A program made the position numbers and the translations under genes. From assembly GCF_019195455.1 (NCBI RefSeq), contig NZ_JAIMBW010000001.1, forward strand, positions 2,666,001 through 2,730,000: 64,000 nt of DNA, in the 5' to 3' direction. Positions 1-6,951 of this stretch are shown piece by piece. The number at the start of each line of letters is the position of its first letter. Within the stretch, counting starts at the first letter, position 1. The notes below the pieces were generated by a model that did not search any database, was not told the origin of the DNA, and was given only the letters and a program-made list of their open reading frames with translations. This DNA comes from Gymnodinialimonas phycosphaerae (lineage in GTDB: Bacteria; Pseudomonadota; Alphaproteobacteria; Rhodobacterales; Rhodobacteraceae).

Positions 1-418
1 CAGAGCGATCCTGCCAAAGTCGATGGATGAGGGCCTGCGGATGGTTCTTGCGAGAGATGAGTTTGGCGCGACCTCGGGTTTCCAAAGAAACCAATTCGGC
101 CTCGTCGATCGGCGCAACCGCTCCAAGAAATGATGGCGTTACCCCGTGCAACAAGGCGTCGTCTTCCAGAATCAGCATCGGCGCGTCCTCTTCCAGCACG
201 CGGCTCCACGCCGCCCGGTGAGAGGCCATCGCCGCCATTTCCGTGGTCCGCAGGGGGCGTTCCCAAAGGCTCCAGTAAGGGTCATTTGGTGGCGGCGACA
301 GGGTGTCCGGCGTCGTGGCTTGTAGCCGGTCAAACGCAATGCCAAGGGCCGCCAATTGCTCGGCCATGAAGGCCATCCGCGCAACTTCACCGTCGAGGTT
401 TATCACCAGCGCCTTCAA
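1..418 (-). CDS. Glycosyltransferase family 25 (LPS biosynthesis type), partial
   Basis: The gene runs off the left edge, so only the first ~139 residues are visible. The N-terminus (LKALVINLDGEVARM) and the acidic motif ILEDDALL near residue 90 are the hallmarks of GT25 enzymes, which transfer sugars to lipopolysaccharide or similar glycans. The likely start is TTG at 418-416, which overlaps the TGA stop of the preceding glycosyltransferase and implies translational coupling. A second GT25 gene lies two genes upstream in the same operon. Acceptor and sugar donor cannot be told from sequence. The family call is firm; the start codon is less so because it is TTG. Confidence 0.8.
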   Translation of the reverse strand, partial: MKALVINLDGEVARMAFMAEQLAALGIAFDRLQATTPDTLSPPPNDPYWSLWERPLRTTEMAAMASHRAAWSRVLEEDAPMLILEDDALLHGVTPSFLGAVAPIDEAELVSLETRGRAKLISRKNHPQALIHRLWQDRS

Positions 419-1452
419 CGGGTTAACTCCCCCCTAAAGGCCGCAAGGTAAGCGTCCACGACAGCATCTTCGCTGAACATTTCGGCAAGACGGGCCGGAC
501 CCGCAGCCGCGTATTTGGCACGCAAGGCGGGATCGTCTTTCAGGGATTGGAGGCCGGCGGTCAAACCCTCCAGATCATCAATCTCGACCATGATCCCATC
601 GGTCTCATTGCGCAGAAACCAGTCGGGCCCCTCGGCGCGGGTGCTGACGACGGGAACGCCTGCTTGCCATGCATCAAGGATGACGTTGCCCAACGGCTCA
701 TGGCGCGACGGGAAGGCCACGGCGTCGGCGGCCGCCAGATGGTGGACCGGCTCGTCCACCCAACCGATGAAACGCGTACGCTCGGCGATGCCGACCTCTT
801 GCGCGAGGGATTCGAGTACGGGACGCTCCTTCCCGTCTCCAATAAGCCAAAGGTAGGCGCCATCGACACCTGCTGCCGCGCGGATCGCCAGATCAAGGCC
901 CTTGCGGTTCACGAAACGACCTGCGCCGGCGATGAGGAAGGCATCGTTCGGCGTGTCATGGGCGGCGCGAGAAACGGGCTTGGGCGTCACGGGACGCGCG
1001 AAGTTACTTATGACAAGACCGGCTTTCTTCCATCCAAGGCCCTGGCAATGCTTGATAATGTCGGGCGTATTGGCAACAAGCGCGTCGCAGCGTTGGAAGT
1101 GGTCGAGGTGCTGAGGATAATCCCCCAGTCGGGTCATTTTCACCGCACCCGGCCAATCGGGAATGGCGCGGGCGGCGCGGGGCATCCAGGCGAGGATAGC
1201 GTCGGGCTGCCATGTTCGGCAGGTCTGGCGCAGCTTCCACTCCAGCCAGAAGCGGCTCAGGGACAAATAGCGGTAATTGTCGCGGATCACCGGACCGAGC
1301 GCGGCGATTTCCCCCTCCCACGATCGGTTCGGGCGAATGGCGAAGCGCTGCTCGACCCCGCGCCTGTCGAAGGCTTTGGCGAGGTTGACGAAGAACCGCT
1401 CAGCCCCGCCTTCCTTGCCGAAATGAATATGGAGGACTTTCGGAGCGCTCAT
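415..1452 (-). CDS. Glycosyltransferase family 4
   Basis: A protein of 345 residues. The N-terminus VLHIHFGKEGGAERFFVNLA is the glycine-rich GT-B nucleotide-sugar fold opening. The C-terminal half has GAGRFVNRKGLDLAIRAA, FIGWVDEPVHHLAAADAVAF and a PSRHEPLGNVILDAW signature with the E-x7-E type donor-binding element of GT4. I start it at ATG 1452, which overlaps the TGA of the upstream GT25 gene as ATGA, rather than at an upstream alternative codon. It likely acts at the cytoplasmic face of the inner membrane in envelope glycan assembly together with its GT25 and FkbM neighbours. The sugar specificity is unknown. Confidence 0.88.
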   Translation of the reverse strand: MSAPKVLHIHFGKEGGAERFFVNLAKAFDRRGVEQRFAIRPNRSWEGEIAALGPVIRDNYRYLSLSRFWLEWKLRQTCRTWQPDAILAWMPRAARAIPDWPGAVKMTRLGDYPQHLDHFQRCDALVANTPDIIKHCQGLGWKKAGLVISNFARPVTPKPVSRAAHDTPNDAFLIAGAGRFVNRKGLDLAIRAAAGVDGAYLWLIGDGKERPVLESLAQEVGIAERTRFIGWVDEPVHHLAAADAVAFPSRHEPLGNVILDAWQAGVPVVSTRAEGPDWFLRNETDGIMVEIDDLEGLTAGLQSLKDDPALRAKYAAAGPARLAEMFSEDAVVDAYLAAFRGELTR

Positions 1453-2207
1453 TTGGGGCCTCGCGCACGGTGCCACCTTAGGGCAATTTGATAGGAAATC
1501 TGCGTGCGCAAGCCACGCCAGAGACGTCTTGGGCCAGAGGATGCCGCGTCCCGGCGGGCGTTGCCGATGGTCCCGGTAACGGCTTGTTGGTCGCCGACCT
1601 TGATCGGCGCAGGCAGGGTCAAGGCAACGCGCAGGCCGGTTTCCCAGAAATACTTCTGGTCCTCGTCCACGGGGCGGAAGAAGGGGACGGCGCGCGCGAC
1701 AAGGCGCTGCGCGGCGGGTTTCGTAAGGCCGTACCCGATAAGGCAGGTCGGCACGCGGAAAGGGATCACGAGGCGGATAGTGTCGGTCAGACGACGGCTG
1801 CTGACGGTCTTGGCGTCGGGGTCGAAGGTGAAGAGTTTCACCATATCCCAGTCGCTCCCGCCATCCTCGGTCAGTGCTTTCAGGGTGGGTGCCAAGGTGG
1901 CGTCAGCCTCGAAGTCATCCTCGAAAATGAAGCCGCCCGGCGCATCGCCCTCCGCGATCGCGCGCCATGCATCGATATGGGAAAGGTAGCAGCCGATTTC
2001 GGCCGGCACGAGGTCATGGCGCGCGCGTTTGGCGTTGGCGGTCGCGTCGTAAACGCGGGTGATCTCGTCCGGGGGAAGTTGCCAGCCGTTAACTGCATCA
2101 ATGCGGTGGAAAGGAAGCATGGCGGCATCGAGTTGCGCGCGCGCGTTCTGCATCCGCGCGACGTTATCGGCGAGGTTGATCACGTAAGAGGGCCAGATCT
2201 CTATCAT
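1449..2207 (-). CDS. Glycosyltransferase family 25
   Basis: A protein of 252 residues. It has the GT25 opening SYVINLADNVARMQNARAQL, a central GCYLSHIDAWRAIAEGD and the acidic FIFEDDFEAD, probably the metal and donor site. It shares the family architecture of the partial gene at the left edge, so the operon has two GT25 enzymes separated by a GT4. The ATG overlaps the stop of the FkbM methyltransferase gene (ATGA at 2204-2207) and its own stop overlaps the following GT4. This strongly suggests one coupled transcript. The product is probably a modification of LPS core or a surface polysaccharide; specificity cannot be read. Confidence 0.87.
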   Translation of the reverse strand: MIEIWPSYVINLADNVARMQNARAQLDAAMLPFHRIDAVNGWQLPPDEITRVYDATANAKRARHDLVPAEIGCYLSHIDAWRAIAEGDAPGGFIFEDDFEADATLAPTLKALTEDGGSDWDMVKLFTFDPDAKTVSSRRLTDTIRLVIPFRVPTCLIGYGLTKPAAQRLVARAVPFFRPVDEDQKYFWETGLRVALTLPAPIKVGDQQAVTGTIGNARRDAASSGPRRLWRGLRTQISYQIALRWHRARGPK

Positions 2208-2911
2208 GAGGTACGGCGCTGATACAGAACTGTTTTATGGCGCTTCTCCGTGGGGTGAAGACCCTTTTCGGCAAGAGATGCATCCATCGCGGCGATCTGG
2301 TCGGGCCCGACGATATGGGGGTGAACCTCGATGATCAGGGCGCGCACGCCGGAAAGATCCGCGGCGGTGAGAAGGTCCACCTCGGCCCCTTCCACGTCCA
2401 TGACGATGACGTCGGGGGCGACCTCTGCCATCGCGTCGGCGATGGGGGTGCTTTCGACAGTGATTTCGTCGGACGGGAGGTCCCTGTCGATCATCGAAGA
2501 CGACAAGATGCCGGGATCCGCGAAGAAACGGATCGGTGTACCGTCGACAGTGACGGCGCGCATGCGCAAATCCGGGGTCAGGTCGTTCTCGGAATAGTTG
2601 GCGCGGATCATCGGTTCCAGCACAGGATTGGCCTCGAATGAGGTCACCCGCCCCTCACCCGCCAGCTTGGCGCAGAGGATGGAGACGAAGCCGATGCCAG
2701 TGCCGACCTCCAGCACACGGTCACCGGGTTTGACGATGGCCAAGGCCAGTTCGGCCTCTACGTCCTCATATCCACCTTTGAAAATATGACCGCGCACGGA
2801 TTTAGGCAGGTCCGAGGCCCCTGTCTTCAGGCGCACGCCGAAGTGGCTATATCGGGCCGTGCCGAGGCCAAGGTGCCACGCGCGGCGCAGATTACGGAGG
2901 GGGTCGGCCAT
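2204..2911 (-). CDS. FkbM family SAM-dependent methyltransferase
   Basis: A protein of 235 residues. SAM-binding motif I is visible as VLEVGTGIGFVSILCAK (around residue 70) followed by the acidic VTSFEANP. The later DVIVMDVEGAEVDLL is the diagnostic FkbM motif. FkbM enzymes O-methylate sugars or polyketides, and within a glycosyltransferase cluster sugar O-methylation of a surface glycan is the natural inference. The gene follows the GT4 at 2973-4025 by a 61-base gap and is coupled to the GT25 downstream by an ATGA overlap. ATG 2911 is the only well-placed start. Confidence 0.88.
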   Translation of the reverse strand: MADPLRNLRRAWHLGLGTARYSHFGVRLKTGASDLPKSVRGHIFKGGYEDVEAELALAIVKPGDRVLEVGTGIGFVSILCAKLAGEGRVTSFEANPVLEPMIRANYSENDLTPDLRMRAVTVDGTPIRFFADPGILSSSMIDRDLPSDEITVESTPIADAMAEVAPDVIVMDVEGAEVDLLTAADLSGVRALIIEVHPHIVGPDQIAAMDASLAEKGLHPTEKRHKTVLYQRRTS

Positions 2912-2972
2912 GGGTTCACCTGTCTTGGGGGCGCTTGTCGTTTAGCGAGAATGGCGGCGTGGGGAAAGAGGC

Positions 2973-4025
2973 TTAGGGCTGCGACAGCAGGCGGCGGTAG
3001 ATGTCCATGATCGCCTCGGCCTCTTGGGAGATGCGAAAGTGCGCATCGACATGGGCGCGCGCGGCGTGGCCTTGGGTCGTCCGCAGTGCCGGGTCATCCA
3101 CATAGCGGGTGACGGCCCGGGTCATTGCCGGCATGTCTTGGGGCGGGATCAGGCTGCCGGTTTCCGGGGTGATCAGCTCAGGAAACGCGCCGACGGTGGT
3201 GGCCACGCAAGGAACGCCGCAGGCCATGGCCTCAAGTGGCGTCAGGCCGAAGCCCTCCCACCGCTGCGGCGCGACGAAAAGGTCGAGGGCGCGGTAGTAA
3301 TCAGCAATCTCGTGAACAGGAACCTCTGGCAGGATATGAAGGCGGTCGGTCAGATCCGCCTCAGCAATCTGCGTGCGAAGCGCTTCCAAGTATTCCGCGT
3401 GTTCCGAGGTTGCGCGACCCATGATAAGGCCGTGGACGCCTGCATTTTGCTGAAGGACCGGGACCATCGCGTCGACGAAATCGCCCGTGCCCTTCTGGGC
3501 GCGTATGCGACCATAGCAGCCGATCAGCATAGCATCGGGCAGGTTCAGACGCGCCCGCAGTGCCGCGCGGTCGGTGGGCAGTGAGAAGCTGTCCACATCG
3601 ATGCCATGAAGGATGACATCAGCGGGACGCTCCAGATAGCTGGCGGTCTTTTTGGACGTTGCGATGATGTGATCCATCTTCCCGATAAGCCACTTGGTAT
3701 AGCCGGTATGCTTGCGTTGCGAGGCTGAGGTGAAGACGAGCTTCAACCGCTTGCGCAACAGGTGCTTTAACGCGAGGCCCGCCAGCATTTCCGTGTTGCG
3801 GCGGGCATGCCAGATGCGGGCACCGTGGGGGCCGTTGCGGGGCATTGTCAGCAGCTGCGAAAGGCGGATCTGGGGGACGTGATCGGGCAAATCGGGGGAG
3901 ACGGCAGCAACCGCCATCTGTTGCGCCTGAATGGGCACAAGACGGACGATAGTGGCTGTGACCCCGCTGAGACGCTTCTTGAAGTTCGGCACCAAGACGT
4001 CAAGATCTTTGGGGTTCAGGTCCAC
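2973..4025 (-). CDS. Glycosyltransferase family 4
   Basis: A protein of 350 residues beginning at GTG 4025, which lies inside the 3' end of hemF (10-base overlap). The early LVPNFKKRLSGVTATIVRL is expected near the N-terminus of this subgroup and supports that start. The C-terminal domain has GCYGRIRAQKGTGDFVDAM, LHILPEVPVHEIADYYRALD and FVAPQRWEGFGLTPLEAMAC, the GT4 donor site with E-x7-E. It probably builds a surface glycan. The overlap means it is transcribed behind hemF, a functionally unrelated haem gene, so expression may follow haem demand. The sugar is unknown. Confidence 0.87.
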   Translation of the reverse strand: MDLNPKDLDVLVPNFKKRLSGVTATIVRLVPIQAQQMAVAAVSPDLPDHVPQIRLSQLLTMPRNGPHGARIWHARRNTEMLAGLALKHLLRKRLKLVFTSASQRKHTGYTKWLIGKMDHIIATSKKTASYLERPADVILHGIDVDSFSLPTDRAALRARLNLPDAMLIGCYGRIRAQKGTGDFVDAMVPVLQQNAGVHGLIMGRATSEHAEYLEALRTQIAEADLTDRLHILPEVPVHEIADYYRALDLFVAPQRWEGFGLTPLEAMACGVPCVATTVGAFPELITPETGSLIPPQDMPAMTRAVTRYVDDPALRTTQGHAARAHVDAHFRISQEAEAIMDIYRRLLSQP

Positions 4026-4894
4026 TTGGCAATCGGCGGCAGAGACATCAGGACGGCGTTGGCGTCGTGGCCCGTTTCAAGACCGAATTTGGTCCCCCGG
4101 TCATAGACAAGGTTATACTCGGCATAGAGGCCACGGTGGACCAGTTGCTTTTCGCGGTCTTCCTCGGTGAAGACTTCGTGCCGTCTGCGCTCCACACAGC
4201 CGAGGAAGGCGGGCAAAAAGGCACGGCCCACGTCTTGGGTGAAGGCGAAATCAGCCTCCCAATCACCGGTATTGTGGTCGTCGTAGAAGATGCCGCCGAC
4301 GCCGCGGGCGCGGTTGCGGTGGGGGACGTAGAAATACTCATCCGCCCATTTCTTGTAGCGATCATACAGGTCCGGCCCATGGGGGTCGCAGTGATCCTTC
4401 AAGGTCTTGTGAAAAAACGCGGTGTCCTCGTCGTATTCAATCGCCGGGTTCAGGTCAGACCCGCCGCCGAACCACCACGCGCCCGGCGTCCAGAACATCC
4501 GCGTGTTCATGTGGACGGCGGGAACCCTCGGGTTCTGCATGTGGGCGACAAGACTGATGCCCGAGGCCCAGAACCGTGGGTCGTCCGCCATACCCGGCAC
4601 GCCGCGCGCTGCCATGGCCTTTTGGGCGCGCTCGCCCAATTCTCCGTAGACCTCGGACACGTTGACGCCGACCTTTTCGAACACCCGGCCCCCGCGCATG
4701 ACGCTCATCAACCCGCCGCCCGCGTCCGAGCCATCTTCGGACGTGCGCTTGGTTTCCGAGACGTCGAACGTACCCGGCTTTGCATCGCCCCCCTGGGTCT
4801 GCTCCACCTGCTCGAACGCCGCGACGATCTCGTCGCGCAAGCTGCGGAACCAGGCGGCTGCCCGCGTTTTGTGGTCGGGGGACAGGTCATTCAT
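4016..4894 (-). CDS. hemF: Oxygen-dependent coproporphyrinogen III oxidase
   Basis: A protein of 292 residues that oxidatively decarboxylates coproporphyrinogen III to protoporphyrinogen IX with O2 in the cytoplasm. Family signatures are clear: VHMNTRMFWTPGAWWFGGG, the acidic NPAIEYDEDTAFFH, and RARGVGGIFYDDHN. I start at ATG 4894 (MNDLSPDHKT), which has AAGGA ten bases upstream; an in-frame codon further upstream would add 11 unlikely residues. It opens the minus-strand operon and its 3' end overlaps a GT4 gene. The oxygen-independent counterpart hemN lies at 15980-17323, so both routes are present, as expected for a facultative microaerobe. Confidence 0.97.
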   Translation of the reverse strand: MNDLSPDHKTRAAAWFRSLRDEIVAAFEQVEQTQGGDAKPGTFDVSETKRTSEDGSDAGGGLMSVMRGGRVFEKVGVNVSEVYGELGERAQKAMAARGVPGMADDPRFWASGISLVAHMQNPRVPAVHMNTRMFWTPGAWWFGGGSDLNPAIEYDEDTAFFHKTLKDHCDPHGPDLYDRYKKWADEYFYVPHRNRARGVGGIFYDDHNTGDWEADFAFTQDVGRAFLPAFLGCVERRRHEVFTEEDREKQLVHRGLYAEYNLVYDRGTKFGLETGHDANAVLMSLPPIAKWT

Positions 4895-5061
4895 CTTGGG
4901 GGCGATCCTTTTGCAACAGTCAGTCAACTATTAGCAGAGCAAATCCGCCTTCACCACACACTGGGGCGTGTTTGCAGCGCCACATCTTGGCCCAAGTGTT
5001 GCCCGAAGAACCACATCTGCCAATTCCTTGCATCTATTGGGATTTTCCTCACGAGAGCATG

Positions 5062-5094
5062 GATTTTCAAAATCATTTATCCTACAAATGTAGG
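5062..5094. repeat. Two adjacent palindromes in the hemF/carboxypeptidase divergent promoter region
   Basis: Two perfect inverted repeats sit seven bases apart, 44-76 bases before the carboxypeptidase ATG. 5062-5074 is GATTTT-C-AAAATC and 5081-5094 is CCTACA-AA-TGTAGG. The local DNA is AT-rich compared with the flanking genes. The size and spacing are those of a dimeric repressor or activator operator, but I do not recognise the binding protein. Because the region divides hemF from the carboxypeptidase gene, control of either is possible. Confidence 0.4.
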
Positions 5095-5137
5095 CAATCG
5101 CCGCATCAGACGGCACCAGAGGCAGATAGAGCATCTC

Positions 5138-6538
5138 ATGTTCGTACGGAATTTTTACGCCGCCCTTCTGGGTGTGTTTATCGTGTTTGGCGTTTTGGCG
5201 CCCGGGGCAACCGTTGCCGCGCCCTACGCCGCGATGGTGATGGACGCCCGCAACGGCGAGGTACTGCATTCGCGCAACGCCGATACCCGGCTGCATCCCG
5301 CATCGCTGACCAAGATGATGACCATCTACATCGCATTCGAAGCGATCCGGTTGGGGGAAATTACCCTTGATACGGAAGTGAGGATCTCGGCAAATGCCGC
5401 GAACGAACCTCCCTCTCGCTTGGGGTTGACGGCGGGTTCCACCATCCGATTCCGCTATCTGATCCGCGCGGCGGCAATTCGCTCTGGCAATGATGCGGCC
5501 ACCGCAATTGGTGAGGCGATCTCGGGCTCCGAGGCAGCGTTCGCACGGCGCATGACCCGTACGGCGCGCGCGTTGGGAATGACCCGGACGACCTTCCGCA
5601 ACGCGAACGGGCTGACGGAAGAAGGACACCTGTCCACAGCGCGTGATATGACGATGTTGGGACGGCGGCTGATCTACGATTATCCTCAGTATTATAACCT
5701 GTTCTCGCGCGTGACCGCCGATGCGGGGATCGCCACGGTGCGCAACACCAACCGCGTCGTTCTGACGACCTACCGCGGGGCGGACGGGATCAAGACGGGT
5801 TATACCCGCGCAGCGGGGTTCAACCTCGTGGCTTCGGCCCAACGCGGCGAAGAGCGGATCATCGCGACCGTCTTTGGCGGGCGAAGCTCGGCCTGGCGCA
5901 ACCAACGGGTGATGGATCTGCTGGATATGGGGTTCGAGCGCGCGCCCAGTTCGGTGGCTTTGCGTACCCCGCCTTTGCCGACATACGCCGACGATGGCGG
6001 GCCGTCCGGGACCAGTTCCACCCCTCGAGGGCAACGCGCGCCCGAGCGGTCGGTGCGACCCATGGTACGTCCCAGGGGCGGCGGTGTGGACGCGGAAGTC
6101 CTAGCCGCGATCAATGATGCAGTAGGCGAAGCGCTGGAGCCTGGCGCAGACGTCGCTGCCGCCGTGGAAGCGGCGCTGAGCGCATTGGAAGTCCCCTCCG
6201 ACAGGCCAGAGCCCCGTCCCGAGCCGCAAGCTATGCAAGAGCCGGAACCCGCCCCGATCCCACCGCCCGAGCCCGAATTGGTGACGCGGGCGTCTTCCAC
6301 CGGGTCGCGTCTTTATGGCGTGTCATTGGGGCCGCAAGTTTCGCACCACGCCGCCGAGCGGCTGTTGTTGCGCACGGCCCTCGCCGAGTTGGGCACCTTC
6401 GATACCGCCCTGAGGCGTGTGGTCAACGTGAGCCGAGGCTACGACGCGCGTTTTGCCGGCATGACCGAAGATCAAGCCAGCCGGGCCTGTGCTCGCCTGT
6501 CAGCGCGTGACGTGCCATGTGAGACCTTCGGGCCCTGA
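5138..6538 (+). CDS. D-alanyl-D-alanine carboxypeptidase with C-terminal SPOR domain
   Basis: A protein of 466 residues. The signal peptide covers residues 1-28 (LLGVFIVFGVL core, cleavage near VAA). The penicillin-binding motifs are S56-LTK, SGN (in IRSGNDAATA) and KTG (in GIKTGYTR), so this is a class C low-molecular-weight PBP that trims peptidoglycan stem peptides in the periplasm. A long Pro/Arg/Glu-rich linker leads to a C-terminal SPOR-type domain (about residues 390-466), which binds denuded glycan at division sites. The reading frame stays open far upstream, but ATG 5138 opens the signal peptide. It is followed by a strong terminator and divergent from hemF. Confidence 0.93.
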   Translation: MFVRNFYAALLGVFIVFGVLAPGATVAAPYAAMVMDARNGEVLHSRNADTRLHPASLTKMMTIYIAFEAIRLGEITLDTEVRISANAANEPPSRLGLTAGSTIRFRYLIRAAAIRSGNDAATAIGEAISGSEAAFARRMTRTARALGMTRTTFRNANGLTEEGHLSTARDMTMLGRRLIYDYPQYYNLFSRVTADAGIATVRNTNRVVLTTYRGADGIKTGYTRAAGFNLVASAQRGEERIIATVFGGRSSAWRNQRVMDLLDMGFERAPSSVALRTPPLPTYADDGGPSGTSSTPRGQRAPERSVRPMVRPRGGGVDAEVLAAINDAVGEALEPGADVAAAVEAALSALEVPSDRPEPRPEPQAMQEPEPAPIPPPEPELVTRASSTGSRLYGVSLGPQVSHHAAERLLLRTALAELGTFDTALRRVVNVSRGYDARFAGMTEDQASRACARLSARDVPCETFGP

Positions 6539-6557
6539 CGGGCCACCCATCAAAACA

Positions 6558-6588
6558 AAAAACGGCGGCCTGATCGGTCGCCGTTTTT
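6558..6588 (+). terminator. Rho-independent terminator of the carboxypeptidase gene
   Basis: Perfect ten-base stem AAAAACGGCG / CGCCGTTTTT with an 11-base loop, beginning 20 bases after the stop codon and ending in five T residues. The A-rich left arm also makes it usable in reverse. Confidence 0.88.
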
Positions 6589-6645
6589 CGTTGTATGCCC
6601 CTCCGGGGTTCAGGTCGCGCGCGCCTTTGGAGCTCCTTGCTCCAG

Positions 6646-6693
6646 GCCCCTTCGGGACTGGCTTCAACGCGCCCCCTCGGGACTGGCTTCAAC
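6646..6693. repeat. Tandem 25-base direct repeat in intergenic DNA
   Basis: Two 23-base copies (6646-6668 and 6671-6693) differ at one base and share TCGGGACTGGCTTCAAC. A third, decayed start of the unit follows at about 6695. It lies between two convergent genes next to C-rich/G-rich short stems. It is not a CRISPR because there are no spacers. No mobile-element ends were seen. Confidence 0.6.
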
Positions 6694-6746
6694 ACGCCCC
6701 TTCGGGGCGATACCCTCGCGCCCCTACGGGACGGTGGGAGGGGCGA

Positions 6747-6780
6747 GGTCTACGTTTTTGTATAGCAAAAACCGTAGACC
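6747..6780 (-). terminator. Hairpin between carboxypeptidase and ccoS, probable terminator of ccoGHIS
   Basis: GGTCTACG-TTTTTG pairs with CAAAAA-CCGTAGACC around a five-base loop, with one bulged base. It starts 16 bases beyond the ccoS stop. The arms are nearly symmetrical, so it could act in both directions. Confidence 0.5.
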
Positions 6781-6795
6781 AGCGTCTCCCCGTCC

Positions 6796-6951
6796 CTATT
6801 TCGGCTTATCGTCATAGTCATCGCGCAAAATGCGGTGCGCGTCGCCCTCCGGGTCATCAAACTGACCCTTTTTCAACAACCACCAGAACGCGGCCAAACC
6901 CACGGCCCCCAAACCCAGACTGACGGGGATCAGTATGCCCAAAACATCCAT
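6796..6951 (-). CDS. ccoS: cbb3-type cytochrome oxidase assembly protein CcoS
   Basis: A 51-residue protein. One membrane helix (residues 3-25, GILIPVSLGLGAVGLAAFWW) is followed by LKKGQFDDPEGDAHRIL, the conserved KxGQFDDxxxxAxRIL tail of CcoS. CcoS is needed to load cofactors into the cbb3 oxidase. The ATG overlaps the ccoI stop (TGATG, one base), fixing the start. It is the last gene of the ccoGHIS cluster and is followed by a hairpin. Confidence 0.95.
   Translation of the reverse strand: MDVLGILIPVSLGLGAVGLAAFWWLLKKGQFDDPEGDAHRILRDDYDDKPK

Noticed and set aside
6590..6740. Possible CRISPR-like array
   Set aside because: Only two full units spaced by two bases, no spacers and no cas genes.
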